From Actinomycetes bacterium (lineage in GTDB: Bacteria; Actinomycetota; Thermoleophilia; BMS3ABIN01), in the NCBI GenBank assembly GCA_021790115.1, contig JAJYIM010000005.1, positions 1 through 60,216 on the forward strand: a stretch of 60,216 bases of DNA, given 5' to 3'. The notes beneath the pieces were generated by a model that saw only the letters and a list, made by a program, of their open reading frames with translations, was not told the DNA's origin and searched no databases. Below, piece after piece: positions 16,771 through 25,587 of this stretch. Numbering within the stretch: the first letter of the stretch is position 1; the number at the start of each line of letters is the position of its first letter. Made by a program: the position numbers and the translations under genes.

Positions 16771-17412
16771 CTAAAACCCGTAAGACGCGGGCAGGAAAAG
16801 ATGGTAAAGCCCGCTGAAGACGCTGATCAGGTTGAACTGGATCATGATAAAGAAAAGCAACATAATAAAAAGCATGCCGTACTGATCCAGACGGATCCAG
16901 CGAATGTAAGCCTCGCGGTTTAGAAATCCACCCAGAATGCGCGACCCATCCAGCGGCGGCACCGGAATTAAGTTAAACGCCATCAGGATCATATTCAGCT
17001 GGAAGACCAGAAACAGAACGCCAAGAAAGGTGCTGTCCACGGGGACCGGATACAGCCATTTCAGCGCCAGCGCCGTCGCTGACGCCAGCATGAAATTGGC
17101 GGTAGGCCCGGCGGCGCCAACCCACATCATCCCCCTCTGGGGATTTTTGAAATAGCTCGGGTTGATGGGGACGGGCTTGGCCCAGCCAAACAGCATGCTG
17201 CCGCCGGAGAGAAAATAGGTAAGAAAAAGCATCAGCGTCCCCAGCGGATCCAGGTGCCTGACAGGATTTGCCGACAGGCGCCCCCGCTTCAACGCCGTCT
17301 CGTCCCCGAGGCGGAAGGCGACATAGCCATGGGCCACCTCGTGGAAAACCATCGAGACCAGCAGCGCCGGCAAGGTTATTAAAAATCGCAACAGAAGTTG
17401 ACTGCCTAACAT
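16771..17412 (-). CDS. Site-2 protease family (M50) membrane metalloprotease
   Basis: An intramembrane zinc protease of 213 aa with about five hydrophobic segments. The zinc motif HEVAH is at residues 24-28 in the first segment, and the second ligand motif NLIPVPPLDGSRIL follows in a later one. The protein lacks PDZ and CBS domains, so it belongs to the short 'S2P-like' group common in anaerobes, whose substrates are mostly unknown. It is flanked by hairpin repeats on both sides, so it is probably transcribed alone. Confidence 0.92.
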   Translation of the reverse strand: MLGSQLLLRFLITLPALLVSMVFHEVAHGYVAFRLGDETALKRGRLSANPVRHLDPLGTLMLFLTYFLSGGSMLFGWAKPVPINPSYFKNPQRGMMWVGAAGPTANFMLASATALALKWLYPVPVDSTFLGVLFLVFQLNMILMAFNLIPVPPLDGSRILGGFLNREAYIRWIRLDQYGMLFIMLLFFIMIQFNLISVFSGLYHLFLPASYGF

Positions 17413-17437
17413 TTAAGCTTTCGTTTGTCCGGTGTCT

Positions 17438-17459
17438 GCACAGGCTGGAAAGCCTGTGC
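17438..17459. repeat. Dispersed palindrome (GGAA-centre copy)
   Basis: Arms GCACAGGCT and AGCCTGTGC around GGAA, followed by CTACC as in other copies. It lies between the end of the CCA-nucleotidyltransferase gene and the start of the site-2 protease gene. Confidence 0.75.
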
Positions 17460-17477
17460 CTACCGTTCTGATTGTGT

Positions 17478-20138
17478 CTACCGTCTTGCTTGTTTGGCGG
17501 CCGCCAGCCGCCGGGCGGCGGCGAGCTGCTCCTTGCGGTCGCCAACCTCGCCCTCGATTTTAAGCCGCCGCACCTCCGCCAGGATCTCCCCCAGTTCAGG
17601 AGATTGCTTAAGCCCGGCGGCTATCAGGTCGCGGCCGCTAATGCTTATATCAATAAATTTAAGCTCTGTTAAGTAAAGCTCCAGCAGGGCGGCGGCCCCA
17701 TCGTCCCTGGTCTCAGCCCAGGCCAGTAAAACCGCTTCAGGAGGCACGCGCGCCAGCATCTCATAAACAGCCGAGCGCGAAAGTTTTTCACCACCAAGGC
17801 GGCTCAAAATCTGGCGCGCCACCACGACGCCGCTAATGATCCGCTCGGCGTCCGGGCGCTTCAGTTTTAACCGCTCTGCCCAAAGCTCGAGTTGACTGGC
17901 TTCCATTTTCCTGGCCAACGCGGACAGCCGCAGGCACCAGGGCTTGATCTGGTCAAGCAGCCGGAAGCGGCGCGCGCCCGCATCGGCGCGCCTGACCAGC
18001 TCCGCGGTGGCGGCGTCCATCAACAGCGCCGGATGGATGGCGGCAGCCAGGCCCAGCTCGCCGATCCTAAGAATAGTATGCTCCACTTCCGGCTCCGAGA
18101 ACAACCAGACAAGCTCGTCCCTAAGCCGCGCCGAAGAGAGGTCGCCAACCAGGTTCATCTCCACGCAGCCGCGGGCCAGGCCGAGCGTATGCCGGTTCAT
18201 CCTGAACCCAAGACGGTTCTCATAACGGATAGCCCGGAAAATGCGGGTCGGGTCCTCAATGAAGCTGAGGTTATGCAGCACCCTGATCACCCGCTCCTCT
18301 ATGTCCTTAAGGCCGCCAAAAAAATCAAGCAGGCGGCCGAAGTCATGCAGGCCCAGTGAAACCGCCATGGCGTTGATGGTAAAATCGCGGCGGTAGAGGT
18401 CGCGCTTAATGGAGGCATGCGCCACCGTTGGCAGCGCCGCCGGGTAATCATAAAACTCGGTGCGGGCCGTGGCCACGTCCACGCGCATCTGCGGTTGCGT
18501 GTCTTGGAGGATGATCACCGCCGTGTTGAATTTATGATGAGCCCGCACCCTCCCCCCCAGCTCCGCCGCCAGCCGCCGGGCAAACTCGATTCCATCACCT
18601 TCCACCGCGATGTCAACATCGTTGTTGGGCTCGTCGAGGATCAGGTCGCGCACGAACCCGCCTACCAGATAGATACCGCGGAAATCCACGCTTAGGCGCC
18701 CGGCGGCGTCCAGCAGCGGCTTCAGCTCCGGGCGCGCCGCCAGCCGGCCGCGGAAATTTACGCCCGTGCGGGCCGCCGCCTCAGCGGCTTCTTCAATCTG
18801 GGCGCCGTGCAGGGTGCGAAGAATATCCGTGCGGGTGACGATTCCGGTCACCTCAGCAGCAGCGACCTGGCGCGAGCCGGCCGCTGCAGCGCGCACGACC
18901 GGGATGCGCCCCACCGTGCCGGTTGCCATCAGGCGGCGCAGCTCGTGCAGAGGGGCGTCCTCGGCCACGACCTTGACTTCCCGGGACATGACGCCCTTGA
19001 CAGGCGCATGCCCCAGTTTGTGCGCCAACGCCTTATCCAGGTCCTTGCGCGAGACAACGCCGGCCAGAAGGCCGCCTTCGCTGATGCTGACGCCGCTGTG
19101 CCCATGGCGGTGGCAGAAGGCCAGGGCTTCGGCAATCGCCATCTGCGCGTCAATAAAATGAACAGGATGGGACATGATGTCGCCGGCGCGCAACGGCTCC
19201 TCAACCACCCGGGGCAGCGCCGCAAGCAATGCCTGCCGGGCCTCTTCGAGGCTCTTGCCCTTGATGATAGCCGAGGCGGCCTGGCTGTGCCCGCCGCCGC
19301 CGACCGCCGCCAGCGCCCGGGCCACATTCAGAAGGCGACTCTTGCTGCGCCCGACAACGAAAATGCGGTCCTCCATTTCCACGGCCACGATCAGCGCCTG
19401 GCAATCAGTGACGTCCATGATCTTGTGCGCCACCACGCTCAGGCCCTCGACGTATACCGGGCTGCGCACAGCGGCAAGGAACACCTCCACGTCATCGGCC
19501 GAGGCGGGCTCCAGGCGGTCGACGAGCAGCAGCAGCAGCTGCCGCTGCCCCTCACTGAGAGGGTTGTGCAGATATTTGCCAATCAGGCTCTGGCTTGCCC
19601 CCAGCCGCATGCAAAGCGCCAGGGCCTCGGCGTCGCGGGCGGTGGTGGTCGGATAAGTGAGGGAACCGGTGTCCTCGTGAATTCCCAGGGCGAAAATGGT
19701 TGCTTCCAGCGGCGAGACCTCCACTTTGCGGTCGTGGATGATCTTCAACATGGTTGTCACCAGAGAGCCGTCTTCGGAAAGAACATAGTTGTCCTCCGAG
19801 ACAAATGCCGGCCGCTGTGACGCGGCCCTCAGGCGGTGATGATCAAAAACAATTGTCTCGACTGCCTCGTGGCCGCAGATTTTCTCAAACTCGCCCAGGC
19901 GGTTGCAGTGAATCGTGTCAACCATGATCAGGCGCTCAAGGCGCTCAAAATCAACCAGGGATGTGTCCACCGTGTCGATCTCATCCGCATGCAGGTTGTA
20001 AAACTCGCGTACGTTGCGGTTAAGTGACCCGGGGAAGCAGATGCGGGCTTCGGGATACAGCCTGCTGGCGGCCACGGCGGCAGCAAAGCCGTCGAAATCG
20101 GTATTTGTGTGGGTAACTATGATCTCGGGGATGTTCAC
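17478..20138 (-). CDS. DHH-CBS-tRNA nucleotidyltransferase fusion (CCA/A-adding type)
   Basis: An 886-residue multidomain protein. The N-terminal DHH phosphoesterase has VTHTNTDFDGFAAAVAAS, VDTIH and VFDHHR. A DHHA1 domain ends at GGGGHSQAAS; two CBS domains follow (DIMSHPVHFIDAQ, GVMSREVKVVAED). The nucleotidyltransferase head domain has YLVGGFVRDLIL and the NDVDIAVEGDG catalytic acidic pair, then RRDFTINAMA and the neck. Such fusions complete tRNA 3' ends (A- or CCA-adding); the DHH part may act as an oligoribonuclease. The GTG at 20138 follows AAAGAAG and lies 8 nt after the pfp stop; earlier starts lie inside pfp in an unlikely frame. Confidence 0.9.
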   Translation of the reverse strand: MNIPEIIVTHTNTDFDGFAAAVAASRLYPEARICFPGSLNRNVREFYNLHADEIDTVDTSLVDFERLERLIMVDTIHCNRLGEFEKICGHEAVETIVFDHHRLRAASQRPAFVSEDNYVLSEDGSLVTTMLKIIHDRKVEVSPLEATIFALGIHEDTGSLTYPTTTARDAEALALCMRLGASQSLIGKYLHNPLSEGQRQLLLLLVDRLEPASADDVEVFLAAVRSPVYVEGLSVVAHKIMDVTDCQALIVAVEMEDRIFVVGRSKSRLLNVARALAAVGGGGHSQAASAIIKGKSLEEARQALLAALPRVVEEPLRAGDIMSHPVHFIDAQMAIAEALAFCHRHGHSGVSISEGGLLAGVVSRKDLDKALAHKLGHAPVKGVMSREVKVVAEDAPLHELRRLMATGTVGRIPVVRAAAAGSRQVAAAEVTGIVTRTDILRTLHGAQIEEAAEAAARTGVNFRGRLAARPELKPLLDAAGRLSVDFRGIYLVGGFVRDLILDEPNNDVDIAVEGDGIEFARRLAAELGGRVRAHHKFNTAVIILQDTQPQMRVDVATARTEFYDYPAALPTVAHASIKRDLYRRDFTINAMAVSLGLHDFGRLLDFFGGLKDIEERVIRVLHNLSFIEDPTRIFRAIRYENRLGFRMNRHTLGLARGCVEMNLVGDLSSARLRDELVWLFSEPEVEHTILRIGELGLAAAIHPALLMDAATAELVRRADAGARRFRLLDQIKPWCLRLSALARKMEASQLELWAERLKLKRPDAERIISGVVVARQILSRLGGEKLSRSAVYEMLARVPPEAVLLAWAETRDDGAAALLELYLTELKFIDISISGRDLIAAGLKQSPELGEILAEVRRLKIEGEVGDRKEQLAAARRLAAAKQARR

Positions 20139-20146
20139 GGACTTCT

Positions 20147-21193
20147 TTACGCGAAAAACGTCCTGGCCAGCTCCCAGAGCTCCGGCCGCACCAGTTTGCG
20201 CTCGCCAACCGCCACCGCAAGCGGCACAGACACGATCTCGTCTCCCTGAAGGGCGGCCATCTGGCCCCACTGCCCTGCCTCAACCATCTCAGCCGCCTTG
20301 ATGCCGTAGCGGGTGGCGAGGATGCGGTCATGGGCCGTAGGCGTGCCGCCGCGCTGGATGTGTCCCAGCACTGTCGCGCGGGTCTCGAAACCGGTGCGGC
20401 GCTCAATCTCCTTGGCCAACAGGTTGGCGACGCCGCCCAGCTTGACGTTGCCGAAGGCATCAACCTCTTCAGACTGCGTCACCAGCTGTTCCTCACCTTC
20501 CCTGGTCAGCAGCTTCGCGCCCTCGCTGACGGCGACGATATTGAAGTTCTTGCCGCCCCCACGGCTGCGGCGCAGGGCATCGCAGACCTCGGCCACCGAG
20601 ACCTCAAACTCAGGCAGCATGATGACGTCGGCGCCGCCGGCGATGCCGGCCATCACAGTGATCCAGCCGGTGTGCCGGCCCATGATCTCAACCACGATTG
20701 TGCGGTCGTGGGATTCGGCAGTGGTGTTCAGGCGGTCGATACACTCCGTGGCGATCTGGACCGCGGTGTCGAAGCCGAAGGTGTAGTCAGTGCCGGAGAG
20801 GTCGTTGTCGATTGTCTTGGGCACGCCCACCATGTTCAGCGAATATTCGCCGTGCAACTTGTTGGCGACCCCCAGGGTATCATCACCGCCGATGGCGATA
20901 GTCGCCCAAATATCATTTTGTTGCAAATTGTCAACGAGCAGCTCAGCGCCGCCTGACTGCTTCATCGGATTTGTGCGCGAGGTGCGCAGGATGGTGCCGC
21001 CCTTGGCCAGGATGTCAGCCGTGGATTTAATGTCAAGCGGCATGTATTCGTTTTCCAGCAGCCCGCGCCAGCCGTGCCGGACGCCGACCATCTCAAAGCC
21101 AGCCTTGACCAGCTTCAGGGTGGCGGCGCGGATGACTGCGTTAAGCCCCGGACAGTCGCCGCCGCCGGTGAGGATTGCAACTTTCTTTGCCAT
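20147..21193 (-). CDS. Phosphofructokinase, diphosphate-dependent type
   Basis: Phosphorylates fructose 6-phosphate in glycolysis. The ATG at 21193 has GGAGG 7 nt upstream, giving 348 aa. TGGGDCPGLNAVIR and the catalytic PKTIDND loop are clear. Two positions separate ATP from PPi enzymes: after GGD this protein has Asp105 where ATP-PFK has Gly, and Lys126 precedes TIDND where ATP-PFK has Gly. Both point to pyrophosphate as donor, which is reversible and saves ATP in an anaerobe. It is followed 8 nt later by the tRNA nucleotidyltransferase gene. Confidence 0.9.
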   Translation of the reverse strand: MAKKVAILTGGGDCPGLNAVIRAATLKLVKAGFEMVGVRHGWRGLLENEYMPLDIKSTADILAKGGTILRTSRTNPMKQSGGAELLVDNLQQNDIWATIAIGGDDTLGVANKLHGEYSLNMVGVPKTIDNDLSGTDYTFGFDTAVQIATECIDRLNTTAESHDRTIVVEIMGRHTGWITVMAGIAGGADVIMLPEFEVSVAEVCDALRRSRGGGKNFNIVAVSEGAKLLTREGEEQLVTQSEEVDAFGNVKLGGVANLLAKEIERRTGFETRATVLGHIQRGGTPTAHDRILATRYGIKAAEMVEAGQWGQMAALQGDEIVSVPLAVAVGERKLVRPELWELARTFFA

Positions 21194-21804
21194 CTGACAA
21201 CCTCCGTTTTTTAGCCTGTTGCCGGTTCGAGGCCTGCCACAGGAGCCCCGAAATTTCTCAAGGCGAATAATATCTCTGGAGGCTTGATAATAAAACCTTC
21301 CCTGCCCACATTTCCATTTCGAACAGTCGGGGCGGCCGGGAAAATAAGAAGAAAATCTTATGAATTTATTAAGCAATACTGGAGAGAATGCGGCGCAATA
21401 ACATATTGTTTAAATACACCTAGAATAGTAAGATTATTATTGCCTGTCCCGGCTGGAAACTTTTAAGGCAGCTTTGCAAACAGCCGAGATAAGTAACAGG
21501 CGCCAAGGGACCACACAGGTCGCTTGAGCGCCGCCGGCTTTGCTCGTGCGGGTAAGAGAGACCAGCGCAGGTCGACAGCCATGTGCCGTAAATGTCTTTC
21601 GCTGTGCCTCCCGCCCTCCACAGGTGGACGCGCGGGCAACTGATTTCCCGGGGACGTGATGCGGGCCAAAGCGCGCATCACGTCCCCGGCCCAATTTTTG
21701 GGGACGCAGTGCGGGCGTTGTCAACGTCAAGCCCCGTCCTACATGTAAACGTAAACAAGGCCAACCAAAGGCACGCTGGAAGCCTGCCATATACCGAATA
21801 ATAA
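21194..21804. other. Long non-coding spacer upstream of pfp
   Basis: About 610 nt. The right part (21190-21470) is AT-rich and probably holds the pfp promoter. The left part contains the strong hairpin described separately and open frames rich in Arg, Gly and Pro (for example 21437-21790, minus strand) that look like chance products of GC-rich repeat sequence. No RNA gene recognised. Confidence 0.5.
21648..21689. repeat. Perfect 16-bp inverted repeat
   Basis: Arms CCGGGGACGTGATGCG (21648-21663) and its exact complement (21674-21689) with a 10-nt loop. A near-copy of the arm start, GGGGACGCAGTGCGGG, follows at about 21700-21715. It lies in the spacer downstream of rpmF, on the 3' side of that operon. 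Confidence 0.7.
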
Positions 21805-21984
21805 TTATTCTTCGAATTTGATGACTTCGCGGCCCTTGTAGGTGCCGCAGGTGGGACAGACGCGGTGGGGCAGCTTGAAGCTATGGCATTGGGGACAAGT
21901 GTTTACGCCCGGCGCCTGAAGGGCGTCGTGCGAGCGCCGCTGGTCGCGGCGCGCCTGTGAAGTTTTTCGTTTGGGGACAGCCAT
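21805..21984 (-). CDS. rpmF: 50S ribosomal protein L32 (zinc-ribbon form)
   Basis: A 59-residue basic protein: [20 protein letters not shown] start, then a zinc ribbon made by C30/C33 and C43/C46 (TCPQC, VCPTC), ending GREVIKFEE. All four Cys are present, so this is the zinc-binding paralogue. It follows the DUF177 gene in the same direction, the standard rpmF neighbourhood. Confidence 0.95.
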   Translation of the reverse strand: MAVPKRKTSQARRDQRRSHDALQAPGVNTCPQCHSFKLPHRVCPTCGTYKGREVIKFEE

Positions 21985-22061
21985 TTAATTAGTTTCAGGT
22001 TTCGGGTTTTAAATTTTGAATTTCGAGGAATTTGCCAGTTCCAAAAAGGAAGGATAGCACA

Positions 22062-22601
22062 TTAGTCCGCTGCCTTCCACTGCCTCAGCTTTCCCCAGCG
22101 CTCATCAATCGGCGGCTTGCAGCCGCACTCCCCGGCATTGAGGTTGACGCCGCACTGCGGGCATAGCCCCTTGCAATCCTCCCGGCATAGAATCTGCGGC
22201 GGCAACAACTCGGCGATGGCGCTGCGTGCCCACTCGGACAAATTCAGGCTTCCGTCCTCCATAAACCAGAGCGACGGCTCTTCCTCCTCCCCGGTCTCCG
22301 CCACCGGCGGCAATTTGGTCTCGAAATAATCCTCTGCCTTGACATCAAGGTCAAGGTCGGCCCGCTCCAGGCAGCGCCAGCAGACGCCCTCGAGGCGGCA
22401 GCTGAACCTAAGTTGCGCCGCAAAGCCCTCGCCTGCATAGGTGACCGTCAGCCGGGCCGGCACCACTTCGGGAACGAAACCATAATCACGGCCGGCCAGC
22501 CTGAGCGGCGGCAGGTAGAGCTCCAGATCAAACGTGCGGGCGGCGCCCGCCCTCGGCGGCACCAAGGCAAGATCAAAAGTAGTGGGTTTGCGCTTGGGCA
22601 T
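22062..22601 (-). CDS. DUF177 (YceD-like) protein
   Basis: A 179-residue protein of the DUF177/YceD family, which almost always precedes rpmF and is linked to 23S rRNA and ribosome biogenesis. The family motif is CWRCLERADLDLDVKAEDYF in the middle; a C-terminal CREDCKGLCPQCGVNLN motif gives a probable zinc site. The ATG at 22601 (MPKRKPTT) is preferred because the N-terminal extension to 22658 has no family similarity. It lies 60 nt after the coiled-coil gene. Confidence 0.88.
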   Translation of the reverse strand: MPKRKPTTFDLALVPPRAGAARTFDLELYLPPLRLAGRDYGFVPEVVPARLTVTYAGEGFAAQLRFSCRLEGVCWRCLERADLDLDVKAEDYFETKLPPVAETGEEEEPSLWFMEDGSLNLSEWARSAIAELLPPQILCREDCKGLCPQCGVNLNAGECGCKPPIDERWGKLRQWKAAD

Positions 22602-22661
22602 GAAAGAAAAAGTTTCGAGGCTGCTTCGTGGACTGACCGGGAAACCGGACCCGCGCAAGAT

Positions 22662-23141
22662 TTATTCTGCTTCTTGTGGCTGCTGCTCTTCCTCGCCGGT
22701 CTTTCCCTGGAGCCGCTCGCGGCCGCGCCTGACCGCCGCCAGGAATTTCTCTAGGTTTACTTCCAGCGTCTCCAGAACCTCGTCAGCGTAATCCTCGGCA
22801 CCCAGGCGGATCTCACGCTCGCGGGCGCGGGCGTCCTCCATGATCTGGGCGGCGTTGCGCTCGGCCATTTTTACAACTTCCTGCTCGGATGTCAGCCGCT
22901 CCGCCTGGTCGTTTGCCTCCTTGACGATGCGGTCGCTTTCTGTCTTGGCCTCAGCCAGCATCTCCTGCCGCTCCTTGACGATCCAGCGCGCCTGCTTGAT
23001 CTCCTCCGGGATCGTGGTCCGCATCTGGTCGAGGATGTCATAAATCTCCTCGCGCTCAATCATGACCTTGTCGGTCATCGGCATCGGCCGGGCGTTGTTG
23101 ACTATTTCATCAAGCTTGTCTATTAAAACCAGTACGTCCAC
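22662..23141 (-). CDS. DivIVA/SepIVA-like coiled-coil protein
   Basis: A 159-residue, highly charged, mostly helical protein. Residues about 45-115 (WIVKERQEMLAEAKTESDRI...) form a long coiled coil like that of DivIVA-domain and SepIVA proteins. In Actinomycetota a protein of this kind sits between coaD and DUF177-rpmF, as here, and in mycobacteria it takes part in septum and membrane organisation. That role here is inference from position. ATP-synthase subunit-b-like annotation is a known mislabel for such sequences. Confidence 0.75.
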   Translation of the reverse strand: MDVLVLIDKLDEIVNNARPMPMTDKVMIEREEIYDILDQMRTTIPEEIKQARWIVKERQEMLAEAKTESDRIVKEANDQAERLTSEQEVVKMAERNAAQIMEDARAREREIRLGAEDYADEVLETLEVNLEKFLAAVRRGRERLQGKTGEEEQQPQEAE

Positions 23142-23162
23142 TTTGCCTCCAGGGTTCCAGGT

Positions 23163-23648
23163 TTACTGGAAAAGCTCAGCAAGCCGCCCGGCCACCACCG
23201 GTGGAACCAGGTCATCAACCTTGCCGCCAAATTTTGCTATCTCCTTAACGCCGCTGGAGCTTAAAAAGCTGAACTCCGGCGACGCCATCAAATAAACTGT
23301 TTCTATGTCTGGGGCCAGTTTCCTGTTAAGCTGCGCCATTTGAAATTCGTATTCGAAATCGGAGATGGCCCTGAGGCCCTTCACCAGCGCCCGCGCCTTC
23401 CATTTGCGCGCGAAATCAACCAGCAGGGTGTCAAAGACATCGACTTCGATATCTTCCCCCAGCGATGCTTTTAAAAACGCAGCCCGTTCTCCAGCGTCAA
23501 ACATCGTTTCCTTGCGCGGCTCGGCCACCACGCCGACCACTACCCGGGAAAAAAGGCCGCCGGCGCGGCGGATAATGTCAAGGTGCCCTTCGGTGACCGG
23601 GTCATATGTGCCCGGGCAGACGGCAATAATATCGGAAAAATCTGCCAT
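23163..23648 (-). CDS. coaD: Phosphopantetheine adenylyltransferase
   Basis: Transfers AMP to 4'-phosphopantetheine in coenzyme A synthesis. The 161-residue protein shows CPGTYDPVTEGHLDII (TxGH nucleotidyl-transfer motif), VKGLRAISDFEYEFQMAQLN for substrate binding, and FLSSSGVKEIA near the C-terminus. The ATG at 23648 is chosen over 23714 because the family starts at this point. It ends 21 nt before the coiled-coil gene and begins 13 nt after rsmD, the usual rsmD-coaD pair. Confidence 0.97.
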   Translation of the reverse strand: MADFSDIIAVCPGTYDPVTEGHLDIIRRAGGLFSRVVVGVVAEPRKETMFDAGERAAFLKASLGEDIEVDVFDTLLVDFARKWKARALVKGLRAISDFEYEFQMAQLNRKLAPDIETVYLMASPEFSFLSSSGVKEIAKFGGKVDDLVPPVVAGRLAELFQ

Positions 23649-23661
23649 GAGAGCGTAACCC

Positions 23662-24198
23662 CTAGTCAGCCTGAAACAGCCGAACCCGCGTATCGCCGTA
23701 CATTTTGCTGGCAAGCAGCCTGAAAGGAAGAATCACATCCTCGCGGGAATCAAACTCAATTACGACCCTGCCGCCAGGCGCTGCCACCCGCGGCAGCCAA
23801 GTTTCCAGTTCGGCCTCGATAACGCGGTGAATTTTATAGGGAGGATCAACAAAAATCAAATCAAAGCGCTGCTGCTTTTTGGCTGCATCTTTAAGAAAAG
23901 CAAGGTAGTCGCGGCGGCTGAGGGCGGCGTTTTCAAGTTTTAGTTTTGTGGTATTACTGGCGATTGTCCTGACGGCCGCGGCGCGGTTGTCAACCATGGT
24001 GGCCGCCGCGGCGCCGCGGCTAAGCGCCTCCAGGGCCAGGGCGCCGCTGCCGGCAAACAGGTCAAGCACGCGCAGGCCGGCAACATCTCCCAGCATGCTG
24101 AAGACCGCCTCCCGCACCCGGTCGGCCGTCGGCCGCGTCCGCGTCCCCCGCGGCGCGGCGATGATGGTTCCCTTCCTGGAGCCGGCAATTATGCGCAT
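23662..24198 (-). CDS. rsmD: 16S rRNA (guanine966-N2)-methyltransferase
   Basis: A SAM-dependent methyltransferase of 178 aa that modifies G966 of 16S rRNA. It starts MRIIAGSRKGTI, has the SAM loop LDLFAGSGALALEALSRGA, and carries the catalytic IFVDPPY motif for N2-guanine methylation. RPTADRVREAVF is the RsmD signature. It heads the rsmD-coaD-coiled coil-DUF177-rpmF run. Confidence 0.95.
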   Translation of the reverse strand: MRIIAGSRKGTIIAAPRGTRTRPTADRVREAVFSMLGDVAGLRVLDLFAGSGALALEALSRGAAAATMVDNRAAAVRTIASNTTKLKLENAALSRRDYLAFLKDAAKKQQRFDLIFVDPPYKIHRVIEAELETWLPRVAAPGGRVVIEFDSREDVILPFRLLASKMYGDTRVRLFQAD

Positions 24199-24331
24199 GG
24201 AATTTTAATGGACCGCGCCTTCACTATGGCGAGAGTATCGAGGCGTTACTTGCTATGGAAACACCGGCCTTTGCCGCTGTTCTTACCGCCGGCGGCGCCA
24301 ATGTCCCCAGCGCCGATACCGTATGCGGGCA

Positions 24332-24691
24332 CTAATTCCCGTACAACCAGACTGCTTCCGCCGCGATTGTCGCGAAAAAGCGGCTCCCTTGCTTGAGGGA
24401 ATCCCATTCTTCTTTAGTGTAAACCAGCAAATCGGTTGGCACCGGCAGACTGGCGAGATCCCATTCAACAGCCCTTTTTTCAAATGGCTCGTTTGAACTA
24501 TCAATAACCGCAATTAAGTCAAGATCGCTGCCGACGCCCCAGTCACCCCTGGCGTAAGAGCCAAAATATCCAAGCCTGATGACGTCGTTTCTTTGCGTCA
24601 GTACATCCCTAGCCCAGCGCCCGGCGGCCTGCCTGACTGCATCGCCGTCAGGCCATCTGAGAACCGGCGAACCCAATAATCGCACCGGCAT
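24332..24691 (-). CDS. MNT-type nucleotidyltransferase (partner of HEPN)
   Basis: A 119-residue minimal nucleotidyltransferase: GYFGSYARGDWGVGSDLDLIAVI contains the GS and DxD catalytic motif, followed by PTDLLVYTKEEWD. In HEPN/MNT toxin-antitoxin pairs the MNT protein neutralises the HEPN RNase, in known cases by AMPylating it. The ATG at 24691 lies 43 nt inside the end of the HEPN gene; the overlap and order (HEPN first) fit such a module. The pair could alternatively be a domestic regulator. Confidence 0.8.
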   Translation of the reverse strand: MPVRLLGSPVLRWPDGDAVRQAAGRWARDVLTQRNDVIRLGYFGSYARGDWGVGSDLDLIAVIDSSNEPFEKRAVEWDLASLPVPTDLLVYTKEEWDSLKQGSRFFATIAAEAVWLYGN

Positions 24692-25049
24692 ATTCAAGCG
24701 CCCCCTTGCTCTGCAGCGGCCCATAATGCTCAAACGGCGCCCCTGCCGGATGTCCGTTGGGATAACGGGCCGGAATGTAAAAGTTGTCAAGCACTTTGGC
24801 TTTCTCGATCAGATCTGCCGGCACTTCAAGCGGCAACTCCTCAAGCAGCCGCGCCACGACGTGCCCCCAGGCTTCCTGGCCCAGATGCAGATGGATAGCT
24901 TTCACGGCCTTTTCCGCCGCCTGTTGAGCGGCAAAACATGCCCACTCATGCCGGCCGGCCTTTTGAGAATCACCGGCCTGCTCCAGATCCCGCCTGGCCT
25001 GATTTAGCCAATCATGCGCCCTCGTTGGCACAATTTTCCTCCTCCTCAA
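24648..25049 (-). CDS. HEPN domain protein
   Basis: A 133-residue all-helical HEPN protein: AHDWLNQARRDLEQA at the start, EWACFAAQQAAEKAVKAI as the family signature, then FYIPARYPNG. The canonical RNase motif R-x4-6-H is not obvious; the nearest candidate is in the helix bearing the QEAWGHVVARLL segment. It overlaps the MNT gene downstream. Activity as a toxin is inference. Confidence 0.82.
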   Translation of the reverse strand: MRRRKIVPTRAHDWLNQARRDLEQAGDSQKAGRHEWACFAAQQAAEKAVKAIHLHLGQEAWGHVVARLLEELPLEVPADLIEKAKVLDNFYIPARYPNGHPAGAPFEHYGPLQSKGALEYAGAIIGFAGSQMA

Positions 25050-25410
25050 AAGAGATGAGAACTGCCGGACATTTCACCGCATTTTCAGGATATTTTGGCG
25101 GATTTTCATGCCTGTGATTTTACCACAGAAGCAATCCCGATCAAGGAGACACCAAACCTATTTCAGCCCTCCGCCCGTATGTTCGGCAAGCAAGGGGAGA
25201 AAAAATAGGTATGGTTTCCCCCTTTACGCCATTCATATCCCTGGCCGAGATTGTCCGGACGAGCTTCCCCCGGATCGTTAACACCACAAATGACAGTCTT
25301 CCCTCACCTGTTTGCCCCAGACAGTAATAAATCGACTCTGATTTCGAATGCCCTTCGTCAACGACGATAAATAAAAGCTAGTTGAAGCTTTGACGAATGA
25401 AGGGGCTAAA
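25050..25410. other. Intergenic stretch upstream of the HEPN gene
   Basis: About 360 nt upstream of the HEPN/MNT pair and beside the structured repeat. Locally AT-richer than the neighbours. I see no frame with a plausible start and no RNA gene. Confidence 0.4.
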
Positions 25411-25587
25411 AGCCTATTTCGATAGGCGTATTCTGCTGCGGCCGGCTGCAAAGACCATGGGCTGCGTCCTCGGAGCAAAAAGTCCAGGGCGTACCGCAGC
25501 GGGTACGACTGCGGGCTTTTTACTCCTGCGTCCTTGCCCATGGCCTTTTCGCTCGGCCTCGCAACGAATTACCTATCTAAATAGGCT
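25411..25587 (-). repeat. 177-bp structured repeat, copy A
   Basis: Ends are inverted (AGCCTATTTCGATAGG at the left; the complement of the right end is AGCCTATTTAGATAGG). Inside are nested complementary arms, for example CGTACC/GGTACG and GGCCATGG/CCATGG, giving one long branched hairpin. The reverse complement aligns over its whole length with the copy at 44207-44383. The right end touches the stop codon of the truncated MNT gene. There is no coding potential of its own. Confidence 0.8.

Noticed and set aside
21437-21790. A 117-codon minus-strand frame in the spacer upstream of pfp.
   Set aside because: Arg/Gly/Pro-rich composition, no ribosome-binding site, and it runs through a perfect hairpin; likely chance.
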